From Nitratireductor sp. B36 (GTDB lineage: Bacteria; Pseudomonadota; Alphaproteobacteria; Rhizobiales; Rhizobiaceae), in NCBI RefSeq assembly GCF_020833685.1, contig NZ_JACKZY010000004.1:1-64000 (forward strand): a DNA stretch of 64,000 bases, read 5' to 3'. The first letter of the stretch is position 1. Each line of letters starts with the position of its first letter. Positions 52,917 through 61,944 of the stretch are shown piece by piece. Under the pieces are notes generated by a model that was given only the letters and a program-made list of their open reading frames with translations, had not been told where the DNA came from and ran no database searches. The translations under genes and the position numbers were made by a program.

Positions 52917-53972
52917 ATGACAGAGAACACGATGATCGCGACGGGGGACATGCCCGCCAGCGAGACAAAGTCCCCCGAGGAGGGGGAGGAGGGGTCTAGT
53001 TGGCCTCCCCAACGAAACACCGGCAACCGCCAGTCCCTTTGGGAGAGAATGATGGCAGCGCTGGGCATTCGAAATGGTTCCTCGCTGCGCGACGATCTCG
53101 CGGACGCGCTGGACGAACACACACACGATACGGCGGCCTTCTCCCCTGGTGAAAGGGCCATGCTCAAGAACATTCTTCGACTGCGAGAACTGCGTGTCGA
53201 GGATGTTATGGTGCCGCGCGCCGATATCGAGGCAGTGGATCTCAATACAACGCTTGGCGAACTTTTGAATGCGTTCGAGCGGTCGGGACATTCCCGCATG
53301 CCGGTGTACGGCGAGACGCTCGACGATCCACGTGGCATGGTGCACATCCGCGATGTGGTAACCCACATCACCAAGACGGCAAGAGCCAAACGAGGCCGGG
53401 CGAGAAAAACGCCTGAACCGGCAGCGTTTGATCTAGGTAAGGTGGATCTCGACCGCTCTATCGGGGAACTCAGCCTCCCCCGTTCCATTCTTTTTGTGCC
53501 CCCTTCCATGCTCGCATCGGATTTGATGGCGCGCATGCAGGCGTCACGCACGCAAATGGCTCTCGTGATCGATGAATATGGGGGAACCGACGGACTCGTT
53601 TCGCTGGAAGACATTGTTGAAATGGTCGTCGGCGATATCGAAGATGAGCACGACGATGACGCGCCCCTGATCGAGCAGGTTGGCGAGGATGTTTTCGTTG
53701 TGGATGCCAAAGCGGAGATCGAAGATGTGGCCGAAGTGATCGGCGACGATTTTCATGCTGAAGAGCATTCTGAAGACGTGGACACGATTGGCGGCGTGAT
53801 TTTCAATGTTCTGGGGCGGGTCCCGGCACGAGGCGAGGTGGTTCAGGCCATTCCGGGATTTGAATTTCAGGTCATGGATGCTGATCCGCGTCGGGTAAAG
53901 CGTGTGCGCATCGTGCATAATCGGGCGTCTGAACGTCGGAGAAGATCGCTGCGAGCCGGCGACAATTTGTAG
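52917..53972 (+). CDS. corC: CBS-domain CorC/TlyC family protein
   Basis: This 351-residue cytoplasmic protein has an acidic N-terminal part, two CBS domains (about residues 95-235: VEDVMVPRADIEAVDLNTTL; MALVIDEYGGTDGLVSLEDI) and a C-terminal CorC_HlyC domain (DTIGGVIFNVLGRVPARGEV). It is implicated in Mg/Co handling or envelope integrity and regularly precedes lnt, as here. Confidence 0.9.
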   Translation: MTENTMIATGDMPASETKSPEEGEEGSSWPPQRNTGNRQSLWERMMAALGIRNGSSLRDDLADALDEHTHDTAAFSPGERAMLKNILRLRELRVEDVMVPRADIEAVDLNTTLGELLNAFERSGHSRMPVYGETLDDPRGMVHIRDVVTHITKTARAKRGRARKTPEPAAFDLGKVDLDRSIGELSLPRSILFVPPSMLASDLMARMQASRTQMALVIDEYGGTDGLVSLEDIVEMVVGDIEDEHDDDAPLIEQVGEDVFVVDAKAEIEDVAEVIGDDFHAEEHSEDVDTIGGVIFNVLGRVPARGEVVQAIPGFEFQVMDADPRRVKRVRIVHNRASERRRRSLRAGDNL

Positions 53973-54062
53973 CTCCTGACTTCCAAACCCGCGATACGGT
54001 TTCAAAGCGCGGCAAACTGCTGATACTGCTTGTCGTGTGATTCGGGTTTCGCGGATGGGTGC

Positions 54063-55646
54063 ATGGAGAGCCTTGCCGGACGGGTTGTGTTGCTGAGTGG
54101 ATGGCGCCGGTCGCTCGTCGCCTTTCTCGCGGGCGGGTTTGCGTCGCTGGCGCAACCGCCATTTGACTTTTTCGCTGCCTGCTTTGTGTCCTTTCCCGTC
54201 CTGGTTTGGCTGCTGGACGGCGCGGTCGGTGAGGGGCGCGGCCTGCGTGCGCTTGTAATTCCAGCGTTTAAGACGGGTTGGTGGTTCGGATTCGGATATT
54301 TTATGCTTGGGCTCTGGTGGATCGGCAATGCATTGCTGGTAGACGCCGGAAATTTTGCTTGGGCTGTTCCTCTTGCAATTGTTGGATTGCCTGCTTTTCT
54401 TTCGATATTCTACGCAGTTTCTGCGGTTTTCGCACGCTTGTTCTGGCATGATGGAATTCTGAGGATAATTTCTCTTGCATTCTTTTTTGGTGTTTCTGAA
54501 TCGATAAGAGGGATAATCTTCACGGGATTTCCTTGGGGCGCGATCGGCTATGCCGCCATGCCCACCCTCCTGAGTATGCAGTCGGCTAAGGTATTTGGGC
54601 TGGCAGGTATGAACTTCTTGGCAGTCCTGGTGTTTTCAATGCCAGCCTTGCTGGGGACACGTCGGCATCTTCTGATTGGCAGTATTACGGCTATCGGTTT
54701 GGTCTCAATACAGTTTGCTTATGGTTATCTAAGTCTTTCGAGAGAAGTTAAGGCTAATGATTTTTTGCCGGTACGCATCGTTCAGCCGTCCATCAAGCAG
54801 ACCGAGAAATGGGATTCTTCAGAACAAACACGCATCTTCAACATCCTGCTGGACCTTACCCAGCGTCAGGTCGCGAGTGGGACGGAGAAGCCCGAGCTGA
54901 TCGTCTGGCCGGAAACAGCCGTTCCATTTCTGTTCACTGAGCGGCCTGAAGCCTTGGTCCAGCTTGGCGAAGCGCTGGACGAGGGGCAACTTCTTCTGAC
55001 CGGAGCCGTTCGGGCTGAGGGCGATGATGGTCTGGGGAGAACCCGCTATTACAATTCGGTTGTCGCAATCGCTCAGGACGGAACGATCGTTGACGCTGTC
55101 GACAAGGTCCATCTCGTTCCTTTTGGCGAGTATGTACCGTTTGCCAACCTGTTGAATAACCTGGGTATTGAAGAAATCGTGCAGTCGGCAGGGCCGTTCA
55201 CGGCGGGTGGCGCGCGCCGCCCTATCAACCTTGCCGAGGGCGTTCGTGTGATGCCTTTCATATGCTACGAAATCATTTTCCCGCACTTGGTCTCTGCGGT
55301 AGCGGATCAGTCGGATGTTCTTCTCAATCTCACGAATGATGCCTGGTTTGGGATGACACCCGGCCCATATCAGCATTTTAGACAGGCCCGCATACGCGCT
55401 GTTGAAAACGGCCGTCCGCTGCTGCGCGCGGCCAACGCCGGGATTTCCGCTGTGATCGACTCTTCAGGCCGCATTATCGATGCTTTTGACCTCAATGTTG
55501 TGGGTAGCCTGGACGTCCAAGTGCCTATTCAGAAGCCTGAGAAACTTTATTTTGAAAATCCGGGAACCAATGGAATGTTTATTGCGTTTGGTTTTGGGGC
55601 CGTGCTTTTCGGTTCAAGTATTGTTCGACGTCTGAGAGCGAATTGA
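54063..55646 (+). CDS. lnt: Apolipoprotein N-acyltransferase
   Basis: This 527-residue inner-membrane enzyme has six to eight N-terminal helices and a periplasmic nitrilase-like domain with the triad Glu284 (VWPETAVPF), Lys348 (VDKVHLVPFGEYVPF) and Cys401 (ICYEIIFP). It adds the third acyl chain to lipoproteins. The start at 54063 (MESLAGR) is preferred to 54030. The membrane half (about 54290-54780) is visibly more AT-rich than its neighbours, unlike the catalytic half. Confidence 0.94.
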   Translation: MESLAGRVVLLSGWRRSLVAFLAGGFASLAQPPFDFFAACFVSFPVLVWLLDGAVGEGRGLRALVIPAFKTGWWFGFGYFMLGLWWIGNALLVDAGNFAWAVPLAIVGLPAFLSIFYAVSAVFARLFWHDGILRIISLAFFFGVSESIRGIIFTGFPWGAIGYAAMPTLLSMQSAKVFGLAGMNFLAVLVFSMPALLGTRRHLLIGSITAIGLVSIQFAYGYLSLSREVKANDFLPVRIVQPSIKQTEKWDSSEQTRIFNILLDLTQRQVASGTEKPELIVWPETAVPFLFTERPEALVQLGEALDEGQLLLTGAVRAEGDDGLGRTRYYNSVVAIAQDGTIVDAVDKVHLVPFGEYVPFANLLNNLGIEEIVQSAGPFTAGGARRPINLAEGVRVMPFICYEIIFPHLVSAVADQSDVLLNLTNDAWFGMTPGPYQHFRQARIRAVENGRPLLRAANAGISAVIDSSGRIIDAFDLNVVGSLDVQVPIQKPEKLYFENPGTNGMFIAFGFGAVLFGSSIVRRLRAN

Positions 55647-55778
55647 CATCGTCCCTTTCGGCTACGCATAGTGTGTAAGCCGACTACATCGGAATTCGAT
55701 TTGACAGGCTTGGGGCTCTGGGAGGTCGAAGAGGTAGATCGGTCAATGGCAACCCCGTGCCGGATGGCGAGGGAATAT

Positions 55779-56192
55779 ATGAACAAGAACAAGAAAAAAC
55801 CGAATCCGATCGACATTCATGTTGGAGGTCGGATCAGACTAAGAAGAAACATGCTTGGCATGAGCCAGGAAAAACTTGGCGAAAGCCTGGGTATAACTTT
55901 CCAGCAAATACAGAAATACGAGAAGGGTACGAATCGCGTCGGCGCGAGCCGGCTGCAAGCAATCGCATCGGTTCTCAGTGCTCCCGTGTCGTTCTTTTTC
56001 GAAGGGGCGCCAGGCGAGGAAAGCGAGGCCGGAAGAGGCATGGCGGAGGACGGTGCCGATTTTGTCGTCGACTTTCTCAACAGCAGCGAAGGCGTTCAGT
56101 TGAACAGGGCGTTTGCAAAAATTTCTGATCCGAAGGTACGCCGCCGTATCATCGATCTGGTTAAGGTTCTGGCTGTCGAAAACCAGGATTGA
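55779..56192 (+). CDS. XRE-family HTH regulator
   Basis: This 137-residue protein has a Cro/C1 helix-turn-helix at residues about 13-66 (IRLRRNMLGMSQEKLGESLG; ITFQQIQKYEKGTNRVGASR) and a helical C-terminus ending in RRRIIDLVKVLAVE. This family sits between lnt and metK in many Rhizobiales. GAGGGA 7 bases upstream of ATG at 55779 fixes the start. The 132-base upstream spacer holds TTGACA at 55701-55706 as a possible -35. Confidence 0.88.
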   Translation: MNKNKKKPNPIDIHVGGRIRLRRNMLGMSQEKLGESLGITFQQIQKYEKGTNRVGASRLQAIASVLSAPVSFFFEGAPGEESEAGRGMAEDGADFVVDFLNSSEGVQLNRAFAKISDPKVRRRIIDLVKVLAVENQD

Positions 56193-56240
56193 AGGTTTGC
56201 CTATTCAACGATGAACGCTCTCCAAGGGCGTCGCTGATGC

Positions 56241-56271
56241 ACAGGGAACGGGTAAATCCGTTCCCTGTTTT
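56241..56271 (+). terminator. Intrinsic terminator before metK
   Basis: ACAGGGAACGG and CCGTTCCCTGT form a perfect 11-bp stem with a GTAAAT loop and a TTTT tail. It should end transcription from the XRE gene 49 bases earlier and leaves about 100 bases for a separate metK promoter. No known S-adenosylmethionine riboswitch pattern was seen in that leader. Confidence 0.85.
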
Positions 56272-56376
56272 GCTTTGTGCCGCAACCGTTGTGCTTGACC
56301 TGACACAGTGAGCTTGGCTAACAGGGAGGCGCCTGTTGCCGACAGATTGATCGGCTTCTTCTCAGAGGGGATACCC

Positions 56377-57657
56377 GTGGCGCGCAAGAACTATCTCTTT
56401 ACAAGTGAATCCGTTTCCGAAGGCCATCCCGATAAGGTCTGTGATCGCATCTCCGACGAGATCGTCGATCTGGTCTACCGGGAAGCCAAGAAATCTGGCA
56501 TGGACCCATGGAAGGTCCGTGTCGCCTGCGAAACTCTGGCCACGACCAACCGTGTCGTGATCGCCGGTGAGGTGCGCGTTCCCGAGACGCTCCTCAAGCG
56601 AGACAAGAAGACCGGCGAGATCGCAAAGGACTCGCAAGGCAATCCGCTTATCAATCCGTCGCGTTTTCGCTCGGCTGCGCGCCGGGCTATCCGCGCCATC
56701 GGCTACGAACAGGACGGCTTTCACTGGAAGACGGCGAAGATTGACGTGCTTCTGCATGGCCAGTCGCCGGACATCGGCCAGGGTGTCGACAACGCAGCCG
56801 ATCGGCAGGGTGAAGAAGGTGCAGGCGACCAGGGCATCATGTTTGGGTATGCATGCCGTGAAACGCCCGACCTCATGCCGGCGCCCATTTATTACTCGCA
56901 CAAGATTCTTCAGCTTCTCGCTGATGCGCGCAAATCCGGTAAGGGTGACGCGGCAAAGCTTGGCCCCGATGCCAAGGCTCAGGTCACTGTACGCTACGTC
57001 GACGGTGAGCCGTCCGAGGTAACGGAGATCGTGCTGTCCACCCAACATCTCGATGCGTCCTGGAACAGCACCAAGGTGCGTCAGGTGGTCGAGCCCTACA
57101 TCCATGAAGCGCTGTCTTCGGGTGGAATCAAGGTCGCAGAAAACTGCAACTGGTACATCAATCCGACTGGGAAATTCGTTATCGGCGGTCCCGATGGAGA
57201 CGCGGGTCTGACGGGCCGCAAAATCATCGTCGACACCTATGGCGGCGCAGCCCCGCATGGCGGCGGCGCTTTCTCCGGAAAGGATACAACCAAGGTGGAT
57301 CGTTCGGCAGCCTATGCCGCTCGCTATCTCGCGAAGAACGTGGTTGCGGCCAATCTTGCTGAGCGTTGTACGATCCAGCTGTCCTACGCTATCGGCGTAG
57401 CGCAGCCGCTTTCGGTCTATGTGGATCTGCACGGCACCGGCCGGGTGTCCGAAGAGGAGGTCGAGATTGCCATTCGTGAGGTGATGGATTTGTCACCCAC
57501 CGGCATTCGTCGCCACCTGGATCTCAATCGCCCGATCTACGCCAAGACAGCTGCCTACGGTCACTTCGGCCGGAAAGCCAGCCGCGATGGTTCTTTCTCC
57601 TGGGAGCGCACCGACCTGGTGAAGACCCTCAAACAGGCAGTCGCAAAAGCCGCGTGA
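56377..57657 (+). CDS. metK: S-adenosylmethionine synthetase
   Basis: This 426-residue enzyme makes S-adenosylmethionine from methionine and ATP. Motifs: [20 protein letters not shown], the loop [17 protein letters not shown], and [22 protein letters not shown] at 56377, with AGAGGGG 6 bases upstream, begins MARKNYLF and is preferred to the in-frame start at 56308. It precedes trmB, itself a S-adenosylmethionine-dependent enzyme. Confidence 0.96.
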   Translation: MARKNYLFTSESVSEGHPDKVCDRISDEIVDLVYREAKKSGMDPWKVRVACETLATTNRVVIAGEVRVPETLLKRDKKTGEIAKDSQGNPLINPSRFRSAARRAIRAIGYEQDGFHWKTAKIDVLLHGQSPDIGQGVDNAADRQGEEGAGDQGIMFGYACRETPDLMPAPIYYSHKILQLLADARKSGKGDAAKLGPDAKAQVTVRYVDGEPSEVTEIVLSTQHLDASWNSTKVRQVVEPYIHEALSSGGIKVAENCNWYINPTGKFVIGGPDGDAGLTGRKIIVDTYGGAAPHGGGAFSGKDTTKVDRSAAYAARYLAKNVVAANLAERCTIQLSYAIGVAQPLSVYVDLHGTGRVSEEEVEIAIREVMDLSPTGIRRHLDLNRPIYAKTAAYGHFGRKASRDGSFSWERTDLVKTLKQAVAKAA

Positions 57658-57687
57658 AGCGGCTTTTACCAGCACCGGAAAAACCGA

Positions 57688-58389
57688 ATGGCTGAAGAAC
57701 GGCGCAAACGGGCTACCGAAGCCTTCTTCGGCCGTCGGCATGGCAAGCGCCTGCGTCCAAAACAGGACGCGGCGCTTACCGCACTTCTTGAAAACGCTCT
57801 GATAAAGCTCGACGCTCCCTCACCGGATCCCGCGGCCTTGTTTCGCGCCCCGGTCGAGCAGGTCAGGCTTGAGATCGGCTTTGGCGGGGGCGAGCATCTG
57901 CTCAACGAGCTTTCCCGTTTTCCTGGCACCGGATTTATAGGGGTAGAGCCCTTTGTCAATGGCATGGCCAAGCTGGCCGCCGCGGTGGAAGAGCAGGGCG
58001 GTGTGCCAGCGAATCTAAGGGTTTACAACGATGATGCGACGATGCTGCTGGATTGGCTTCCCGAGGCATCCATCGCCGGAATAGATCTGCTTTACCCCGA
58101 TCCCTGGCCCAAGAAAAAGCACTGGAAACGGCGCTTCGTGAACCGCATAAATTTGGATCGGTTTGCCCGGGTGTTGAAACCGGGTGCGCGCTTTCGCTTC
58201 GCGTCCGACATCGACACTTATGTCGACTGGACACTGCAGCATTGCGAGGCGCATCCCGCGTTTTTCTGGCAGGCAGAATCTGCAGATGACTGGCGCCTGG
58301 CTTATGAAGGCTGGCCTGGTACGCGATATGAGGCGAAAGCTATCCGCGAAGGGCGGACTCCCGCCTATCTGACATTTTTGCGGGTCTGA
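57688..58389 (+). CDS. trmB: tRNA (guanine-N7)-methyltransferase
   Basis: This 233-residue methyltransferase has the SAM-binding motif [40 protein letters not shown] and the C-terminal [14 protein letters not shown], which are all typical of TrmB. It methylates G46 in the variable loop of tRNAs. It is 30 bases after metK. Confidence 0.95.
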   Translation: MAEERRKRATEAFFGRRHGKRLRPKQDAALTALLENALIKLDAPSPDPAALFRAPVEQVRLEIGFGGGEHLLNELSRFPGTGFIGVEPFVNGMAKLAAAVEEQGGVPANLRVYNDDATMLLDWLPEASIAGIDLLYPDPWPKKKHWKRRFVNRINLDRFARVLKPGARFRFASDIDTYVDWTLQHCEAHPAFFWQAESADDWRLAYEGWPGTRYEAKAIREGRTPAYLTFLRV

Positions 58390-58396
58390 GAAGGGC

Positions 58397-58561
58397 CTAT
58401 CGGCCGCTCATCCCGTAAAACCGCTCCGGGTCGATACCAAGCCGGCGCAGGTCGGCATCTTTTGCGCGACGGCGATTTCGCACTGCAGCAGAAACAGCCA
58501 CCGCGCTTTCGATCACGCCGAAAAACTCACCAATTCCTGAGATGAACTTGCGGGTAGACAT
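58397..58561 (-). CDS. Small basic protein, DUF1127-like C-terminus
   Basis: This 54-residue protein (MSTRKFISGIGEFFGVIESA start) has a hydrophobic/amphipathic first half and an Arg-rich second half ending LRRLGIDPERFYGMSGR, which resembles the short DUF1127 proteins of alphaproteobacteria. GAGG about 7 bases upstream supports ATG at 58561. Its promoter region contains a 20-bp inverted repeat (58575-58594). Function unknown; related small proteins are linked to RNA or phosphate physiology. Confidence 0.65.
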   Translation of the reverse strand: MSTRKFISGIGEFFGVIESAVAVSAAVRNRRRAKDADLRRLGIDPERFYGMSGR

Positions 58562-58574
58562 GGGGTTACCTCTT

Positions 58575-58594
58575 ATTGTGCATTGCAGCACAAT
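58575..58594. repeat. Inverted repeat upstream of the small ORF
   Basis: ATTGTGC and GCACAAT are perfect 7-bp arms with a 6-base ATTGCA spacer, 14 bases upstream of the small minus-strand gene start. The placement fits an operator at its promoter. The binding protein is unknown. Confidence 0.4.
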
Positions 58595-58711
58595 CTAGCG
58601 CGGAACGTAGTTGGAAAGAAGCTATGTTCCGGCAAGGCTGCTATGCATTTGTGCGCTGCATCATATCGCGGGCGAATGGTTCCTCTTCGGCTCTCGTCAT
58701 GAGCTCTGCTC

Positions 58712-58799
58712 TTGAAAAGAATTGCCATCTCGGCTATATCCAGCTCAAATTCTTGGTCGCTATGACGGAGAGTGGGTCCCGCCGGTCCCGCTCTTTTTT
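58712..58799 (+). promoter_or_regulatory. rimP operon promoter followed by intrinsic terminator
   Basis: TTGAAA (58712-58717) and CTATAT (58734-58739) form a good sigma-70-type promoter with 16-bp spacing. About 25 bases beyond the expected start point, AGAGTGGG (58769-58776) pairs with CCCGCTCT (58787-58794, one G-U pair), followed by a T6 run. This is an intrinsic terminator 27 bases before the rimP ATG. Together they look like an attenuator for rimP-nusA-ylxR-infB. The rest of the 264-base spacer shows no gene. Confidence 0.6.
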
Positions 58800-58825
58800 G
58801 TTAGATGCGGCCGTCCGGAGGTTGG

Positions 58826-59515
58826 ATGACGGCAGTTTCAGAAGACAGGAACGGCGATGATCGCCTGATCCGCGAGAGCGGAATCGAGGCGCGTGTCGCC
58901 GCGATCATCATTCCTGTTCTTGGAGCAATCGGTTATCGGCTTGTGCGCGTCCGCATGACGGCACAGGACGGGGCCACGCTGCAGATCATGGCTGAACGGC
59001 TCGATGGCACCATGACTGTCGAGGACTGCGAGGAAGTCAGCCGCGCGCTGTCACCCGTTCTTGATGTAGAAGATCCGATCGACACTGCCTATCAACTCGA
59101 GATTTCCTCGCCTGGTATCGACCGTCCGCTGGTGCGCAAGGCAGACTTTGCGGCCGCCCAGGGGCACTTGGTGAAGATCGAGACCTCGGTGCTGCTGGAC
59201 GGGCGCAAGCGCTTTCGCGGCTTCGTGGTCGAAAGCGACGAAGAGACTGTGACAATCGAGCCGGAAACGGCCGAGGAAGAAGGGGATGAAGATGTCCTCT
59301 TCGGAATTCCCTTCGAGGCAATTGCCGAGGCGCGGCTGGTCCTGACGGACGAGCTTGTGCGCGACGCCTTGAAGCAGGAGAAGGAAGAGCGCCGCGAACG
59401 CAAGCGCAATCGCCGCCCTTCTGCATCGGAAAGGGCCGCACAGCGGTCCGCAAAACAAAACGCAACTGAGCCGGCCGGGAACGAAGAACCCGGATCCCAC
59501 GCCGAAGGAGAGTGA
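58826..59515 (+). CDS. rimP: Ribosome maturation factor RimP
   Basis: This 229-residue protein has the RimP domains ([58 protein letters not shown]) and a long charged C-terminal tail (about residues 175-229) common in Rhizobiales. GGAGG 5 bases upstream sets ATG at 58826. It aids 30S assembly. It is followed after one base by nusA. Confidence 0.94.
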   Translation: MTAVSEDRNGDDRLIRESGIEARVAAIIIPVLGAIGYRLVRVRMTAQDGATLQIMAERLDGTMTVEDCEEVSRALSPVLDVEDPIDTAYQLEISSPGIDRPLVRKADFAAAQGHLVKIETSVLLDGRKRFRGFVVESDEETVTIEPETAEEEGDEDVLFGIPFEAIAEARLVLTDELVRDALKQEKEERRERKRNRRPSASERAAQRSAKQNATEPAGNEEPGSHAEGE

Positions 59516-59516
59516 C

Positions 59517-61172
59517 ATGGCAGTCAGTGCGAACAGGCTGGAGCTTCTCCAGATCGCCGACGCGGTGGCCCGCGAGAAGTCCATCGACAAGCAAATCGTC
59601 ATCGCCGCCATGGCCGACGCCATTCAGAAGGCAGCGCGGTCGCGTTATGGTCAGGAGACCAACATCCGCGCCGACATCAACCCGCAGACGGGTGAGATGA
59701 AGCTTCAGCGCCTGATGGAGGTTGTGGAGAACGTCGAGGAGCCGGCACGCGAAATTTCTGTCAAGGATGCGCGCACGCGCAACCCGGATGCTCAGCCCGG
59801 CGACTTCCTTGCCGAGCAGCTTCCGCCGATGGATTTCGGTCGCATCGCCGCCCAGTCCGCCAAGCAGGTCATTGTGCAGAAAGTGCGCGAGGCCGAGCGC
59901 GACCGTCAGTATGACGAGTACAAGGACCGCATCGGCGAGATCGTCAACGGCACGGTCAAGCGCGTCGAATACGGCAATGTCATTGTCGATCTGGGGCGCG
60001 GCGAGGCGATCATTCGCCGCGACGAACTGATACCCCGCGAAATCTTCAAATATGGCGACCGCGTCCGCGCGTATGTCTACGATGTGCGGCGCGAGCAGCG
60101 CGGCCCGCAGATTTTCCTGTCGCGTACGCATCCGCAGTTCATGGCGAAGCTCTTCACCATGGAAGTGCCGGAGATTTATGACGGCATCATCGAGATCCGT
60201 TCGGTGGCTCGCGATCCGGGCTCCCGCGCGAAGATCGCGGTCATCAGCCACGATTCTTCAATTGATCCGGTTGGCGCATGTGTCGGCATGCGTGGTAGCC
60301 GCGTTCAGGCGGTTGTTGGTGAGCTGCAGGGCGAGAAGATCGACATCATTCCTTGGAACGAGAATGCGGCCTCCTTCATCGTCAACGCGCTACAGCCCGC
60401 CGAAGTGGCCAAGGTTGTGCTGGATGAGGATGCTGAGCGTATTGAGGTCGTGGTGCCGGACGACCAGCTTTCGCTGGCCATTGGCCGCCGTGGCCAGAAC
60501 GTGCGTCTTGCCTCGCAGCTTACAGGCTGGGACATCGACATCTTGACCGAGGAAGAAGAATCGAGCCGCCGCCAGAAGGAATTCACCGAGCGCTCTTCTC
60601 TCTTCATGGAGGCCCTCAACGTCGATGAGATGGTGGGTCAGGTGCTGGCTTCCGAAGGTTTCACCAGTGTCGAGGAAGTCGCCTATGTGGACTCTGGCGA
60701 GATCGCATCGATCGACGGCTTCGATGAGGAGACCGCCGAAGAAATCCAGACACGCGCGCGCGAATACCTCGAACGCATCGAGGGCGAGCTCGACGCAAAG
60801 CGTCAGGAACTGGGCGTCGAGGATGAATTGCGCGAAATCCCCGGCATGACGACCGCCATGATGGTGGCTGTCGGCGAGGATGGCGTGAAGACCATCGAGG
60901 ATTTCGCCGGTTATGCGGTGGACGATCTCGTCGGTTGGAAAGAACGGAAGGATGGCGAGACGACGTTCGAACCGGGTGTTCTTTCCAAATTTGACGTTTC
61001 GCGCGCGGAAGCCGAGCAGATGGTCGTGGCCGCGCGTCTCAAGATGGGCTGGATCACTGAAGAGGACCTCGCTGCCGAAGCTGAAGCCGAAGAGGCTGCC
61101 GAGGGTGAGGAAAGCGCAGATGTTTCCGAGGGTGCACAGGCCCCTGAAGCAGCAGAAGGCGCGGAAGCCTGA
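59517..61172 (+). CDS. nusA: Transcription termination/antitermination factor NusA
   Basis: This 551-residue protein has the N-terminal polymerase-binding domain, an S1 domain (about residues 135-200: [20 protein letters not shown]), two KH domains ([33 protein letters not shown]) and two acidic helix-hairpin-helix repeats ([40 protein letters not shown]) ending in an Ala/Glu-rich tail. It controls pausing, termination and antitermination. Confidence 0.96.
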   Translation: MAVSANRLELLQIADAVAREKSIDKQIVIAAMADAIQKAARSRYGQETNIRADINPQTGEMKLQRLMEVVENVEEPAREISVKDARTRNPDAQPGDFLAEQLPPMDFGRIAAQSAKQVIVQKVREAERDRQYDEYKDRIGEIVNGTVKRVEYGNVIVDLGRGEAIIRRDELIPREIFKYGDRVRAYVYDVRREQRGPQIFLSRTHPQFMAKLFTMEVPEIYDGIIEIRSVARDPGSRAKIAVISHDSSIDPVGACVGMRGSRVQAVVGELQGEKIDIIPWNENAASFIVNALQPAEVAKVVLDEDAERIEVVVPDDQLSLAIGRRGQNVRLASQLTGWDIDILTEEEESSRRQKEFTERSSLFMEALNVDEMVGQVLASEGFTSVEEVAYVDSGEIASIDGFDEETAEEIQTRAREYLERIEGELDAKRQELGVEDELREIPGMTTAMMVAVGEDGVKTIEDFAGYAVDDLVGWKERKDGETTFEPGVLSKFDVSRAEAEQMVVAARLKMGWITEEDLAAEAEAEEAAEGEESADVSEGAQAPEAAEGAEA

Positions 61173-61180
61173 TATGGGCG

Positions 61181-61231
61181 TTGTCGAGCGCTTGGCGGTC
61201 GTCCGCGTGACGTCTCTGGTGCGCTCGACAA
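61181..61231 (+). promoter_or_regulatory. Long hairpin between nusA and ylxR
   Basis: TTGTCGAGCGC (61181-61191) and GCGCTCGACAA (61221-61231) are perfect 11-bp complements around a 29-base loop, in the 127-base spacer after nusA. There is no T-run, so it is not an intrinsic terminator. An RNA-processing or protein-binding element is possible. Confidence 0.5.
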
Positions 61232-61299
61232 TTCTTGTTTCGCCGCATCTGTGTGGGGCCGCGTGATGGCGCGCGGCAGCTGGATGCTCTGGAGTTGTT

Positions 61300-61944
61300 G
61301 TGGACGATATGAACGATCGCACATGCATTGTCTCGCGCAAGGCGCGGCCCGCGGAGGACCTGATCCGGTTCGTCGCGGGACCGGACGGCATGGTCGTACC
61401 CGATCTGAAGCGGAAACTCCCCGGGCGCGGTTGCTGGGTCACGGCTGATCGGGCTCATGTCGATAAGGCGGCGGAGAAGAACCTCTTCGCCCGAGCTCTG
61501 AAAACATCGGTTACGCCACCAGACAATCTGGGCGAACTGGTCGATGTTTTGCTTTCAAAAGCCGCTCTGGGTGCTCTTGGGCTTGCGCGGAAGGCCGGAG
61601 CCGTGGCATTGGGTGCAGCGAAGGTCGAGGCATCGGTGCGCAGCGGCAAGGCCTATGGTGTGCTGCACGCTCGCGAAGCCTCACAGGACGGGGTTCGCAA
61701 GATCACGGCCGCTCGTCATGCAGTGGCCCATTTGGGCGGACCAGCTATCCCGGCATACAAACTCTTTTCCGAAGAAGAAATGAGTTTGGCATTGGGGGCA
61801 ACAAATGTGATACATGCTGCCGTGTTCGGGCGGGACGCGGGCAAGGCGGCGCTGAAACGCGTTAGTGCGCTCGAGACTTTTCGAGGCGAATGCGCGGACA
61901 AACCGGCAGCGGTTGCAATGGGCACCGCAGAGGATGTGGAATGA
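61300..61944 (+). CDS. ylxR: YlxR (DUF448) / L7Ae-like RNA-binding fusion protein
   Basis: This 214-residue protein joins an N-terminal YlxR domain ([40 protein letters not shown]) with a ribosomal L7Ae-like fold (about residues 85-180: [20 protein letters not shown]). This fusion is standard in alphaproteobacteria between nusA and infB. GTG at 61300 follows GGAG at a good distance, and its stop overlaps infB by ATGA. Confidence 0.9.
   Translation: MDDMNDRTCIVSRKARPAEDLIRFVAGPDGMVVPDLKRKLPGRGCWVTADRAHVDKAAEKNLFARALKTSVTPPDNLGELVDVLLSKAALGALGLARKAGAVALGAAKVEASVRSGKAYGVLHAREASQDGVRKITAARHAVAHLGGPAIPAYKLFSEEEMSLALGATNVIHAAVFGRDAGKAALKRVSALETFRGECADKPAAVAMGTAEDVE

Noticed and set aside
56193-56376. 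A possible S-adenosylmethionine riboswitch before metK
   Set aside because: Only a plain intrinsic terminator and a short leader are visible; none of the SAM-I, SAM-II or SAM/SAH core motifs could be matched by eye.
61174-61266. A 30-codon ORF after nusA
   Set aside because: No ribosome binding site, and its sequence coincides with the long hairpin, which explains the pattern better.
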